Notes: generated by a model from the sequence alone, not told the origin. Positions 51,146 through 60,042 are shown, counted from the first letter of the stretch. The stretch: DNA of 64,000 nucleotides from Microbacterium oleivorans (GCF_001691565.1 NZ_MAYO01000003.1:1526766-1590765); one strand, 5' to 3'. Translations and numbers: made by a program.

Positions 51146-52087
51146 ATGACAGACACCTTCTACGACGCCGTCATCGTGGGCGGCGGCACCGCCGGACTCA
51201 GTGCCGCGCAGATGCTCGGTCGCGCGCGCCGCCGCGTGCTCGTGATCGACGCCGGCGCTCCCCGCAACCGCTTCGCTGCGCACATGCACGGCGTGCTCGG
51301 ACACGACGGCCGCTCCCCCGCCGAGCTGCTGCGCACCGGCAGGGCCGAGGCGGCGGCGTACGGGGTCGAGTTCCTCGACACGACCGTCACCTCGATCGAC
51401 GACGCCGGCGGCCACCTCTCTGTCGCGTACGACGGCGGCATGCTCGCCGCGCGCGGCCTGATCCTCACCACCGGCGTCGTCGACGACCTCCCCGACGTCG
51501 CGGGTCTGCGCGAGCAGTGGGGGCGAGGCGTGATCCACTGCCCGTACTGCCACGGCTACGAGGTCGGCGGGCGCCGTCTCGGCGTGCTCGCCACCTCGCC
51601 CGCGAGCCTGCACCAGATCGAGCTCGTCCGGCAGTGGAGCGACGACGTGACCGCGTTCACGGCGGGTCTCGGCGCCGTCGACGACACGGTCACCGCTCGC
51701 CTGGCGGGCCGCGGCATCCGCCTCGTCGACAGCCCTGTCACCGAGCTCCGCACCGAGGGCGACGTCGTCACGGGGGTGCTCACCGTGGACGGCGCAGCCC
51801 ACCCGATCGACGCGCTCTTCGTCGCACCGACACCCCGTCTGCACCTCGACTACGCCGCGAACCTGGACCTCGCGATCTCGAGCGAGCCGGGCGAGGGCCT
51901 CCACGTCGACGTGCGCGGCGCGACGAGCCACCCGCGCGTGTTCGCCGCCGGCAACATCGTGACCCCGTTCGGCAACGTTCCTCTCTCGATGGGTCAGGGA
52001 TCCATGGCGGGCGCGGGGCTCAACGCGGCGCTCGTGATGGAGGACGCCGCCTCAGCCCTGCGCGACTCAGCGACCCTGCGCGCCTGA
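51146..52087 (+). CDS. Thioredoxin reductase-like FAD/NAD(P) oxidoreductase
   Basis: Flavoprotein of 313 residues. VIVGGGTAGLSAAQMLG is the N-terminal FAD-binding motif; the CPYC redox centre appears in VIHCPYCHGYEVGG near residue 132, where thioredoxin reductases have CATC. The NADPH half and a C-terminal FAD motif (RVFAAGNIVTPFGNVPLSMG) follow. It belongs with TrxR-like proteins of Actinobacteria whose partner is unknown. A divergent XRE-cupin regulator lies 68 bp away. ATG 51146 is preceded by GTGGAG. The 3' end overlaps the convergent gene by 21 bp. Confidence 0.9.
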   Translation: MTDTFYDAVIVGGGTAGLSAAQMLGRARRRVLVIDAGAPRNRFAAHMHGVLGHDGRSPAELLRTGRAEAAAYGVEFLDTTVTSIDDAGGHLSVAYDGGMLAARGLILTTGVVDDLPDVAGLREQWGRGVIHCPYCHGYEVGGRRLGVLATSPASLHQIELVRQWSDDVTAFTAGLGAVDDTVTARLAGRGIRLVDSPVTELRTEGDVVTGVLTVDGAAHPIDALFVAPTPRLHLDYAANLDLAISSEPGEGLHVDVRGATSHPRVFAAGNIVTPFGNVPLSMGQGSMAGAGLNAALVMEDAASALRDSATLRA

Positions 52088-52708
52088 GGCGGCCTCGGCG
52101 GCGCGGGCCAGCCACGCCGGCGGTTCGCCATAGCGCTGGAACGGCACGAGCCTGCCCGCCGCGCAATCCGCGACCAGCATCGCGAGCCGGTCGGCCCGGG
52201 TCTGCTCGCGCTTCGCACTCTGCAGCCAGTTCGCCACGGCGCGTCGGTACGAGGGGATCGCTTCATCCCAGAACGCCTGAGCGGCCGGGTTCGCGGCGAG
52301 GGATGCCGCCTGCTCGGGCGTGAGCTCGTTCCGCTGCTCGTGCGAGTAGACGCCCGACAGGCCCGCGGTTCGTCGCTCGAAAGCCGCGAGCCCCGAGGGG
52401 TGCATCCGCCCCTCGGCCTGCAGCCGCTCGATGTGCGCGATGTTGACGGCGCTCCAGATGGACCGGGGCTTTCGGGGCGTCCACCGCTGGATGCGCGCGC
52501 CGTCGCCGATGCCGCGGCTGACGGAGTCGATCCAGCCGAACCGCAGCGCTTCGGGCACCGCGTCCGCCCACGTCAGTCCCTGCCGCGGATCGCCCTTGCG
52601 GTAGAAGATCGTCCACACCTCGGCGGCCGTCTCATGATGGGCCTCGAGCCAGTCGCCGAACTCCGTCGCCGAGGCGAAGAAGATCGGGTCGGATGCCGGT
52701 TCCACCAT
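52067..52708 (-). CDS. YdeI/OmpD-associated family protein
   Basis: A 213-residue protein of the YdeI family: PIFFASATEFGDWLEAHH at the start, EVWTIFYRKGDPRQGLTWADAV, and LRFGWIDSVSRGI are typical, as is WTPRKPRSIWSAVNIAHIERL. The C-terminus has SAKREQTRADRLA, another family motif. The family is linked to peptide resistance in E. coli but the molecular function is not known. I chose ATG 52708; the longer frame upstream is not conserved. It overlaps the flavoprotein gene by 21 bp, convergently. Confidence 0.85.
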   Translation of the reverse strand: MVEPASDPIFFASATEFGDWLEAHHETAAEVWTIFYRKGDPRQGLTWADAVPEALRFGWIDSVSRGIGDGARIQRWTPRKPRSIWSAVNIAHIERLQAEGRMHPSGLAAFERRTAGLSGVYSHEQRNELTPEQAASLAANPAAQAFWDEAIPSYRRAVANWLQSAKREQTRADRLAMLVADCAAGRLVPFQRYGEPPAWLARAAEAASGAQGR

Positions 52709-52740
52709 GGTCGCGACGGTATCACCGGCATCCGACGCGG

Positions 52741-53442
52741 TCAGCGCAGCTGCAGGCTGTTCCAGGCGCCCGGCTCGTCGAACTCGCCGTAGACGACCTC
52801 GGCACCTTCGGCGGAGACCGATCCCGCGCAGACGAGGAGCGACAGCGTCGGGTAGCCGTGCGGGCGGTTGTCGCGGATGATGGCGCGGTCGTCGGTCGGT
52901 TCCAGCGTGGTGGTGCGCTCGAGCGCGCCGAGCCACTCCGCGATCCAGTCGTCGCCGGTCGGCGCCGCGAATGCGTCGTGCCACGCGACGATGCGTGCGG
53001 TCTTCGGGTCGTCGACGTCGTCGTGCGCGATCATGTGGACGCCCGGTGCGAGATCGACCGTGCGGACGGACTCACCGTCCCACATCGCGACGCGGGCATG
53101 GCCCGGGGTGACCGTCAGCAGGTTGAAGCCGTGCGTCGATGGGACCTCGGGCAGCCCTCGCCCGGCCGCGGCGTCGAGCACGATGTGCCCGCGCGAGCCG
53201 GTCGCGAGCGAGTCGTCGATGAGGTCGGCCCGGTTGAGCACGACGGCGAGGCGGGATGCCGACGGGTCAGCGGCCAGCCACGCACCGCCCGCTCGGGTGT
53301 CGCGCACGCCGATGACTCCGGGCAGGTCGGGCCACCAGGGGCCGAGGGGATCCCACGCTCGCGCCGGATCCTCGTCGCGGACGGCCAGAACGCGGATCGC
53401 CGCCGTGGCGTCCTCCGGAACGTGGACGATCACGGTGCACAT
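52741..53442 (-). CDS. NRDE (TANGO2) family protein
   Basis: A 233-residue member of the NRDE/TANGO2 family. MCTVIVHVPE starts with Cys2 that would become the N-terminal nucleophile after Met removal. The NRDE motif appears as VRDED (near residue 24) where the family has Asn-Arg-Asp-Glu, so the Asn is replaced by Val here. GARAGGAWLAADPSA-like strand GGAWLAAD and LNRAD are further family signs. Proposed as Ntn hydrolases, the real activity is unknown. Divergent from coaBC with 42 bp between. Confidence 0.8.
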   Translation of the reverse strand: MCTVIVHVPEDATAAIRVLAVRDEDPARAWDPLGPWWPDLPGVIGVRDTRAGGAWLAADPSASRLAVVLNRADLIDDSLATGSRGHIVLDAAAGRGLPEVPSTHGFNLLTVTPGHARVAMWDGESVRTVDLAPGVHMIAHDDVDDPKTARIVAWHDAFAAPTGDDWIAEWLGALERTTTLEPTDDRAIIRDNRPHGYPTLSLLVCAGSVSAEGAEVVYGEFDEPGAWNSLQLR

Positions 53443-53484
53443 CGTGGTGGCCTTTCACGTCCGACCCCGTGGGAGGATCGGACC

Positions 53485-54708
53485 ATGTTCGTCGTCGTGG
53501 GCGTCTCGGGCGGCATCGCCGCATACAAAACGGTGCAGGTGGTCCGTGCACTGGTGACGAACGGGCACGAGGTGCACGTTGTTCCCACCGCGGACTCGCT
53601 GCGCTTCGTCGGGACCGCCACGTGGGAGGCGATCAGCCGCCATCCTGTCACGACGAGCGTGCACGACGACGTCGCCGAGGTCCGCCACGTCGCCCTCGGC
53701 ACCAGCGCCGACCTCGTGATCGTCGCCCCCGCGACCGCCAACACGCTCGCCAAGATGGCCGCCGGGATCTCCGACAACCTCCTCGGCGTCACGCTCCTCG
53801 CGACGACCGCCCCGGTCGTCGTCGCCCCCGCGATGCACACCGCCATGTGGGATCACGCGGCGACGCAGGCGAACATCGCGACCCTCCGCGAGCGCGGCGT
53901 CCACATCGTCGGGCCGGCCGACGGCCCGTTGACCGGCGGCGACAGCGGACCCGGGCGAATGGTCGAGCCGGACGAGATCGTCGCCGCCGCTCTCGCCGCT
54001 GCCAGACGCTTCGCTGCCGCCGGCGCCCCGGCATCCGATCTCGCGGACCTCCGCGTCGCGGTGTCGACCGGCGGAACGCGCGAACCGATCGACCCCGTCC
54101 GCTTCCTCGGCAACCGGTCCAGCGGAAAGCAGGGGGTCGCCGTCGCCCTCGCCGCCGCCGACCGCGGCGCGTACGTCCACCTCGTCGCCGCGCACGTCGA
54201 CGACGGCGTGCTCGAGAAGGCCCTGCACCACCCGCGGATCGCCGTCGAACGGGCCCTGACCGCTGTCGAGATGGATGCCGCGATGCGGGCCGCGAGCGCA
54301 GAGGCCGACGTCGTCGTCATGGCCGCTGCGGTCGCCGACTTCTCTGTGCCCGAGGTCTCGGACGTCAAGATCCGCAAGGAGGACGGCACCGTCACCCTCG
54401 ATCTCGTCGAGAACCCCGACATCCTCATCGGGCTCGTGCAGGACCGCCGCCCCGGCCAGACGATCGTCGGGTTCGCGGCCGAGACCGCCGACGACGACGC
54501 GGAGCTGCGCGAGCGCGGCATCCGGAAGCGCTCACGGAAGGGCGTCGACCTGCTCGCCGTGAACCGCGTCGGCTGGCAGGAGGGTTTCGAGACGGCCGAG
54601 AACCGGGCGCTCTTCGTCGACGCCACCGACGAGGTCGCGTCGCACGCGGCGGGTACCAAGCGCGTCGTCGCCGACGCCCTGTGGGACGCGGTCCTGCGGC
54701 TGCGCTGA
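53485..54708 (+). CDS. coaBC: Bifunctional phosphopantothenoylcysteine decarboxylase/synthase
   Basis: Coenzyme A pathway enzyme of 407 residues. The N-terminal CoaC flavin decarboxylase domain (about 1-180) starts VVVGVSGGIAAYKTVQVVRAL and contains the PAMHTAMW loop. The C-terminal CoaB synthetase (about 190-407) has VSTGGTREPIDPVRFLGNRS, AAAVADFSVPEVSDVKIRK and the CTP-binding end. GGGAGGA 9 nt upstream of ATG 53485 decides the start; the frame is open further upstream. The family is essential. Its promoter probably lies in the 42-bp gap to the NRDE gene. Confidence 0.95.
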   Translation: MFVVVGVSGGIAAYKTVQVVRALVTNGHEVHVVPTADSLRFVGTATWEAISRHPVTTSVHDDVAEVRHVALGTSADLVIVAPATANTLAKMAAGISDNLLGVTLLATTAPVVVAPAMHTAMWDHAATQANIATLRERGVHIVGPADGPLTGGDSGPGRMVEPDEIVAAALAAARRFAAAGAPASDLADLRVAVSTGGTREPIDPVRFLGNRSSGKQGVAVALAAADRGAYVHLVAAHVDDGVLEKALHHPRIAVERALTAVEMDAAMRAASAEADVVVMAAAVADFSVPEVSDVKIRKEDGTVTLDLVENPDILIGLVQDRRPGQTIVGFAAETADDDAELRERGIRKRSRKGVDLLAVNRVGWQEGFETAENRALFVDATDEVASHAAGTKRVVADALWDAVLRLR

Positions 54709-54740
54709 ACCTCGCGCTCGCGCGCAAGATAGCGGCATCC

Positions 54741-54762
54741 GATTCGGTTCGGGCTCCGAATC
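54741..54762. promoter_or_regulatory. Inverted repeat before the acyl-CoA synthetase gene
   Basis: GATTCGG (54741-54747) and CCGAATC (54756-54762) are a perfect 7-bp inverted repeat with an 8-bp spacer, ending 6 bp before the GTG start. It could be a repressor site for the synthetase or a weak terminator of coaBC. Confidence 0.4.
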
Positions 54763-54768
54763 ACCTGT

Positions 54769-56571
54769 GTGCCGCAGATACACACTCCCCTTCTCGCGCC
54801 CGTGGACGGGCACCGCAACGTCACGGACCTGCTCGTTCGCCGTGCCGAGAAGGCTCCCCACCACGCCGCGTTCGACGTCGCCACCGGCGACGGCACCTGG
54901 CGGCAGGTGTCGACCGTCCGCTTCCTCGGCGAGGTCCGCCGCCTCGCGAAGGGCTTCATCGCCGCAGGCGTCGCCCCGGGCGACGCGCTCGCGATCATGG
55001 CCTCGACCCGCTACGAGTGGGCCGTCACCGACCTCGCCGCCTGGTTCGCCGGTGCCGTCGTCGTGCCGGTGTACGAGACCTCGTCGCCCGTCCAGGTCGC
55101 CGGGATCGTCAGCGACGCCGGCGTCGTGCTCGGCGTCGGCGGGACCGAGACGCAGACCCGCCGCCTGGCTGACGCCTTCGCGGAGACCGGCGCCGGACGC
55201 CTCGGCGCCTACGCGATGGACCGGGCCGACCGGGTGGCCGGCGGCATCCGGACCCTGGACGACCTGCGCTCGCTGGCCGACGACGTGACGGATGCCGACC
55301 TCGAGCGGCACCGCACGGCGGCCGACCTCGACGCGCCCGCGACCATCGTCTACACGTCCGGCACGACCGGGGAACCCAAGGGCGCCGTGCTCACGCACCG
55401 GAACTTCCTCGGCCAGGTGCTGAACATCGCCGCCGCGTACGGCGAGGTCGTCCACGAAAAGGGCAACACGATCATCTTCCTGCCCCTCGCGCACGTCCTC
55501 GCGCGCGGACTGCAGCTCATCTGCCTCGCGAACGGCATGCGCATCGCGCACCTGAGCGAGCCGAGCACCGTCGTCGAGACACTGTCGGTCCTCCGGCCGA
55601 CCTTCCTCGTCGTGGTGCCGCGCGTGCTCGAGCGCATCCAGGCCGCCGCGGCGCAGAAGGCCGAGGCCGCGCACCTGACCCGGCTGTGGCGCACCGCCGT
55701 GGCGACCGCCGTCTCGGGTGGACGCGCGGCCGAGCAGAGCACGGACGGGCGGGCACCGGCATCCGTTCGTCAGCGCCTGTTCGAGGCGCTGTTCTTCCGC
55801 AGGCTGCGCGCGGTCATGGGCGGACGCGTCGACTACATCCTGTCGGGCGGCGCCCGGCTCGACCCCGAGGTCTCGCTGTTCTTCCGCGGCATCGGGGTGC
55901 CCGTCATCGAGGGGTACGGCCTCACCGAGACGACCGCCCCGCTCACCGGCAACCTGCCCGGGGACATCCGGGCCGGAACGGTCGGGCGTCCGCTGCCCGG
56001 CTCGACGGTGCGCATAGGCGAGGACGGCGAGATCCTGGCGAAGGGCATCGGGGTCTTCCGCGGGTACCGCGATCCCGCGCACGACGCCGACGCATTCGTC
56101 GACGGGTTCTTCCGCACCGGCGACCTCGGCCGCTTCGACGCCGACGGCAGGCTCATCATCGAGGGCCGCTCGAAGGACGTGATCGTCACCTCGACCGGCA
56201 AGACCGTCGTCCCGGCGCCGTGGGAGTTCGCGGTCGAAACCGATCCGCTCGTGTCGCACGCCGTCATGGTCGGCGAGGGGCGGTCGTACCTGAGCGCGCT
56301 GATCGTCCTCGACCCCGAGGAGGTCGCGCGGCAGGGCGATGCGCCCGTCGCCGGCCAGCTGCGCGAGATCGCGGACGAGGGCCTGCGCGCGCGGATCCAG
56401 CGGAGCGTCGACGCCGCGAACGCGCTCGTCTCGCGCAGCGAGCAGGTGCGCCGGTTCACGCTCATCGCCGCCGACCTCGCCGACACGACCATCGTCACGC
56501 CGACGCTCAAGATCAAGCGCCGCGTGCTTCTGGAGCGCGGCTCCGACGTCGTCGCCGCCCTCTACCGCTGA
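54769..56571 (+). CDS. Long-chain acyl-CoA synthetase (AMP-binding)
   Basis: Adenylate-forming enzyme of 600 residues activating fatty acids with ATP and coenzyme A. IVYTSGTTGEPKGAVLTH is the P-loop, VIEGYGLTETTAPLTG the A5 motif, FFRTGDLGRFDADGRLIIEGR the A7 region and TPTLKIKRR near the end carries the catalytic lysine. Order and length match FadD15-type synthetases of Actinobacteria. GTG 54769 gives MPQIHTP. It follows coaBC, which makes the coenzyme that it uses, but a separate promoter may exist at the inverted repeat. Confidence 0.93.
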   Translation: MPQIHTPLLAPVDGHRNVTDLLVRRAEKAPHHAAFDVATGDGTWRQVSTVRFLGEVRRLAKGFIAAGVAPGDALAIMASTRYEWAVTDLAAWFAGAVVVPVYETSSPVQVAGIVSDAGVVLGVGGTETQTRRLADAFAETGAGRLGAYAMDRADRVAGGIRTLDDLRSLADDVTDADLERHRTAADLDAPATIVYTSGTTGEPKGAVLTHRNFLGQVLNIAAAYGEVVHEKGNTIIFLPLAHVLARGLQLICLANGMRIAHLSEPSTVVETLSVLRPTFLVVVPRVLERIQAAAAQKAEAAHLTRLWRTAVATAVSGGRAAEQSTDGRAPASVRQRLFEALFFRRLRAVMGGRVDYILSGGARLDPEVSLFFRGIGVPVIEGYGLTETTAPLTGNLPGDIRAGTVGRPLPGSTVRIGEDGEILAKGIGVFRGYRDPAHDADAFVDGFFRTGDLGRFDADGRLIIEGRSKDVIVTSTGKTVVPAPWEFAVETDPLVSHAVMVGEGRSYLSALIVLDPEEVARQGDAPVAGQLREIADEGLRARIQRSVDAANALVSRSEQVRRFTLIAADLADTTIVTPTLKIKRRVLLERGSDVVAALYR

Positions 56572-56596
56572 CTCCCGCCCCTTCCGAAAGGCCACC

Positions 56597-57493
56597 ATGT
56601 CTCCGCAGAATCGTTCCGCCGTCATCACCGTCATCGTGGGGCTCGTCATCGGAGCGCTCGTCGCGCTCGCGGGCAGCCAGGGCGGAGCGACCGTCGGCGG
56701 CATCCCGGTGTTCGCCCTCGCCGTCGCCGCCGCGTTCGCCGTGCAGGTGCTCGTCTACATCCCGTCGGCGATCGCCCGCACCGAGCGCTTCTTCGACGCC
56801 ACCGGCAGCGCGACCTTCGTCCTCGTCACGCTCGGCGTGGCGCTGCTCTCACCCTCACCCGACGCCCGCTCGCTCGCCCTGGCGGCGATGGTGATCATCT
56901 GGGCGGCCCGGCTCGGCTCGTTCCTCTTCATCCGCATCCACCGGTCCGGCAGCGACGACCGCTTCGACGAGATCAAGGTGAACCCGCTGTCGTTCCTGCG
57001 CGTCTGGATCATGCAGGGCCTCTGGGTGAGCATCACCGCCGCCGCGGCATGGATCGCGATGGCGACCGAACCCGCCGACCGCGTCTCGTTCGACGTGTTC
57101 GCCGGCATCGGCATCGCCGTGTGGATCATCGGCATGCTCTTCGAGATCGTCGCCGACCTGCAGAAGAACGCGTTCAAGGCCGACCCCGCCAACAAGGGCC
57201 GCTTCATCCGTACCGGGCTGTGGTCCCGCTCGCGCCACCCCAACTACTTCGGCGAGATCCTCGCGTGGGTCGGCGTCGCGATCGTCGCCGCACCCGTCTT
57301 CGACGGCTGGCAGTGGATCGGTCTGCTCTCGCCGGTGTTCGTGATCCTGCTGCTGACCCGGGTCAGCGGCATCCCCCTCCTCGAGAAGAAGGCCGACAAG
57401 CGCTGGGGCGGCGACGCCGACTACGAGGCGTACAAGACCGCGACGCCCGTGCTCGTGCCGACGCTCGGGCGGGTCGAGGTCGCCGCGCGCTGA
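56597..57493 (+). CDS. DUF1295 family membrane protein (steroid 5-alpha-reductase-like)
   Basis: A 298-residue membrane protein with about seven hydrophobic segments. SRHPNYFGEILAWVGVAI is the hallmark of the DUF1295/isoprenylcysteine methyltransferase-like superfamily, near residue 213, and IVADLQKNAFKADPANKG precedes it. The family includes lipid- and steroid-modifying enzymes; the reaction here is unknown. GAAAGG 7 nt before ATG 56597 is the ribosome site. The end of this gene, including the stop codon, is duplicated 48 bp downstream. Confidence 0.87.
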   Translation: MSPQNRSAVITVIVGLVIGALVALAGSQGGATVGGIPVFALAVAAAFAVQVLVYIPSAIARTERFFDATGSATFVLVTLGVALLSPSPDARSLALAAMVIIWAARLGSFLFIRIHRSGSDDRFDEIKVNPLSFLRVWIMQGLWVSITAAAAWIAMATEPADRVSFDVFAGIGIAVWIIGMLFEIVADLQKNAFKADPANKGRFIRTGLWSRSRHPNYFGEILAWVGVAIVAAPVFDGWQWIGLLSPVFVILLLTRVSGIPLLEKKADKRWGGDADYEAYKTATPVLVPTLGRVEVAAR

Positions 57494-57572
57494 GCCGCGG
57501 CCGGGCGACGCCGGTTCCGGGTGAGGGCCGCCGCGCGCTGAGCCGCGGCGGGGCGACGCCGGTTCCGGGTGA
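57481..57572 (+). repeat. 48-bp tandem duplication of the DUF1295 gene end
   Basis: 44 bp starting CGCCGCGCGCTGAGCCGCGG (57481-57524) return at 57529-57572 with one base difference (c/g). The first copy contains the last four codons and TGA stop of the DUF1295 gene; the second is non-coding. A 48-bp period shows a simple slippage or duplication event. Confidence 0.85.
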
Positions 57573-57654
57573 CATCTGCACGACCGGTGGTGCGGGAGTT
57601 CACTTCCGGGGCTGGCGACGTCACTCGGGCCCCACCGATCGTGCGCCTGTCGAC
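57568..57654. repeat. Palindromic repeat element, copy 1
   Basis: The arms GCACGACCGGTG (57578-57589) and CACCGATCGTGC (57633-57644) are inverted repeats with one mismatch. The left flank GGTGACATCTGC and the tail GGTGCGGGAGT are found again in copy 2. It is probably a mobile or REP-like repeat, or a bidirectional terminator. Confidence 0.65.
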
Positions 57655-57728
57655 ACGACCGCGGAGGGGTCGCGGCATCGAGCGGGCCGGGTGTCTCGAA
57701 TCGGGCCCGGCGCCTCACCACGAGTCCG

Positions 57729-57814
57729 GGTGACACGTGCACGACCGGCGGTGCGGGAGTCAGCTCCGGGCGCCGGCGGGGCTGAACCAGCATCACCGAT
57801 CGTGCATACGTGAC
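57729..57814. repeat. Palindromic repeat element, copy 2
   Basis: Same organisation as copy 1, 161 bp further on: left arm GCACGACCGGCG (57739-57750), right arm CACCGATCGTGC (57794-57805), left flank GGTGACACGTGC and tail GGTGCGGGAGTC. The right arms of both copies are identical over 12 bp. It ends about 100 bp before the S9 peptidase stop. Confidence 0.65.
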
Positions 57815-57913
57815 GCCCGCGCGGCGCGTTGACTCCCCGCGACCCGCGCGCCCCCGGAACGAGGGATGCCGCGACGCGACCTCCATGCGACGGCCGCGTC
57901 CCCGGAACCCGGC

Positions 57914-59998
57914 TCAGCCGAGTCCGGCGACTCCCGGCGCGGGTGTGCCGTGTACGTGCTCGCCGAGGAAGCCGAACACCGTCTCGTACCAGACGACGGC
58001 GTGCTGGGGCTTCAGCACCCAGTGGTTCTCGTCGGGGAAGTACAGGAACCGGTGAACCGTCGTGCCGTCGTCCTCGCCGAAGTGCTCGTTGAGTTCGGAC
58101 CAGAGGCGCAGGCTCTCGCCGATCGGCACGCGGTAGTCGCGGTCGCCATGGATCACGAGCATCGGGGTCGAGATGTCCTCGACGTAGCGGTGCGGTGAGT
58201 TCTCCACCATCGCCTCGGGCGTGAAGATCTCCTGCCAGTACGACGAGCTGTCGGTCGTCCCGGCGAACTGGTCGAGGGCCCACAGGCTCGCGTGAGTCAC
58301 GATCGCGCGGAACCGATCGGTGTGGCCCGCGACCCAGTTCGCCATGTAGCCGCCGAACGATCCGCCCATCGCGGCCGTCTTCGTCTCGTCGATGTCCGGG
58401 CGCCCGACGGCCTCGTCGGTGATCGACATGAGGTCGGTGTACGGCTTCTCGCCCCAGCTGTTCCAGCCGCGCGCGATGAAGTCGAGGCCGTACCCGGTCG
58501 ACAGTGCGGGATCCGGCAGCAGCACGGCATACCCGCGCGCGAGTGCGAGCTGCGGGCTCCAGCGCCAGCTCCACGCGTTCCAACTGTTGAGCGGTCCACC
58601 GTGGATCCACAGCAGGAGCGGAGCAGGGGATGCCGCGTCCGTCCCCTCCGGCAGGAGCAGCCAGCCGCGGACCCGGGCGCCGTCCTCGGCCGTCGTCTCG
58701 ACCTCGGTCATCGTGCCGGCGGGCGTCGGCAGCGGAGCCGGCGTCGCGAGCGCGGTCACGGTGCCGTCGGGGTCGATGCGGACCGGGTGCGGCGGCACCA
58801 TCCACGACGAGCGGAGCGCCACGAGCGCACCCGTCGCGCGATCCACCGACACGTTCGAGTACGCGTGCTCGTCGGTCGTCAGCTGCACGGGAGCGGCGCC
58901 GTCGAGCGGCACGCGGAAGATCGGTCCGCGACCGTCCTGGTCGGCGGTGACGATGAGCGCGGTGTCGTCGTGCGCGAACGCGATGCTCGTCGGCCAGCGG
59001 TCCCAGCCCTCGGCGAGCCGGCGCGGCTCGGAACCGTCGATGCCGGCGACCCAGAGCTCCTGATCGGCGGGACCGGTGGGGTCCGAGAACGCCGCCCGTC
59101 CGTAGGCGATCGACCGGCCGTCGTGGCTGATCGCGGGCGACTCGAAGTACGTCGAGCGCTCCTCGAACAGCGTCGTGCGCTCGCCCGAGGCGACGTCGAT
59201 CGACACGATCGCGAACCGCTCCGCGCGGCCCTGCGGCAAGCGCATCGCGGCGATGAGGGTGCGTCCGTCAGGGGTGAGCGCCGCGCCGGCGGTGTCGGCC
59301 GTGCGGCCGGGCGTCGGCGTCAGGTCGCGCGGGCGCGGAAGCGACGCGGGGTAGGGGGTCGTGGCATCCGGTTCGTCCTCCGCCGTGTCCGAGGCGGCGA
59401 GCGACCCGATCGTGTCGGCGAGCGCGTCGAGGTCGAGCGAGAGCAGGTGCGGCTCGGCGGGTCCGAGATCGTGGTCCCAGTAGCGGACCGGGTAGGTCGT
59501 GTGCAGGATCGCGGACAGCTTGCGCTTCTTCCGCTCGGCGCGCAGCTTCGCGTCGGCCTCGAACGAGTCCGCGGACGGCAGCAGATCGGCGGCGAGGACG
59601 GCGACGGATGCCGCGTCCGCGACGGCGGCGATGCCCGACACTCCCCCGGCCAGGCGCGTGATGGCGCGTGCGTCACCGCCGTTCGCGGGCAACAGCCAGA
59701 GCTGCGCCGCCTCGTCCTCGCCGTCACCCTCCGCGTCGGGACGGGCGCTCACGAACAGCAGGTCGCCGTCCGCCGTAAACGCGGCGCCCTGCTCGCCCTT
59801 CGCCGAGCGGGTCAGACGACGGGGCGTGCCGCCGCCGGTCGCCGGGACCTCCCAGAGCGCCCGGTCGTACCCGGTCTTGTCCTTGTTCAGCGTCGCGACC
59901 GTGAGGACGGCTCGCGTGCCGTCGGGCGAGAGTGCGACGGCGTCGATGCGGGGCAGGGCGATGTAGTCCTCGAGCGAGGCGAAGGGGTTCTGCGGCAT
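57914..59998 (-). CDS. S9 family prolyl-oligopeptidase-type serine peptidase
   Basis: Peptidase of 694 residues of the S9 clan, acylaminoacyl-peptidase-like. The N-terminal part (about 1-430) is a predicted beta-propeller with repeated strands. The C-terminal alpha/beta hydrolase domain has the oxyanion LLLWIHGGPLNSWN, nucleophile GGSFGGYMANW, acid in HGDRDYRVPI and catalytic His in DENHWVLKP. No signal peptide is seen, so it probably acts inside the cell on short peptides. Alternative functions such as dipeptidyl peptidase cannot be separated. The gene is convergent with DUF1295. Confidence 0.9.
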   Translation of the reverse strand: MPQNPFASLEDYIALPRIDAVALSPDGTRAVLTVATLNKDKTGYDRALWEVPATGGGTPRRLTRSAKGEQGAAFTADGDLLFVSARPDAEGDGEDEAAQLWLLPANGGDARAITRLAGGVSGIAAVADAASVAVLAADLLPSADSFEADAKLRAERKKRKLSAILHTTYPVRYWDHDLGPAEPHLLSLDLDALADTIGSLAASDTAEDEPDATTPYPASLPRPRDLTPTPGRTADTAGAALTPDGRTLIAAMRLPQGRAERFAIVSIDVASGERTTLFEERSTYFESPAISHDGRSIAYGRAAFSDPTGPADQELWVAGIDGSEPRRLAEGWDRWPTSIAFAHDDTALIVTADQDGRGPIFRVPLDGAAPVQLTTDEHAYSNVSVDRATGALVALRSSWMVPPHPVRIDPDGTVTALATPAPLPTPAGTMTEVETTAEDGARVRGWLLLPEGTDAASPAPLLLWIHGGPLNSWNAWSWRWSPQLALARGYAVLLPDPALSTGYGLDFIARGWNSWGEKPYTDLMSITDEAVGRPDIDETKTAAMGGSFGGYMANWVAGHTDRFRAIVTHASLWALDQFAGTTDSSSYWQEIFTPEAMVENSPHRYVEDISTPMLVIHGDRDYRVPIGESLRLWSELNEHFGEDDGTTVHRFLYFPDENHWVLKPQHAVVWYETVFGFLGEHVHGTPAPGVAGLG

Positions 59999-60042
59999 CC
60001 CTCCACGCTAACCGCGGACCCCGTCGCGGCGACAGGGGCCGT

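Larger units (their letters stand above)
57494..57913. other. 420-bp gap without genes between convergent genes
   Basis: No open reading frame on either strand has coding character. The gap holds the tandem duplication at 57481-57572 and two palindromic repeat elements at about 57568-57654 and 57729-57814. The remaining 75 bp between the elements and the last 100 bp are GC-rich with no clear signal. Confidence 0.6.

Noticed and set aside
57494..57913. Missed gene in the largest gap
   Set aside because: The short open frames on both strands are arginine-proline-rich, cross the repeats and have no start with a ribosome site or -10 box.
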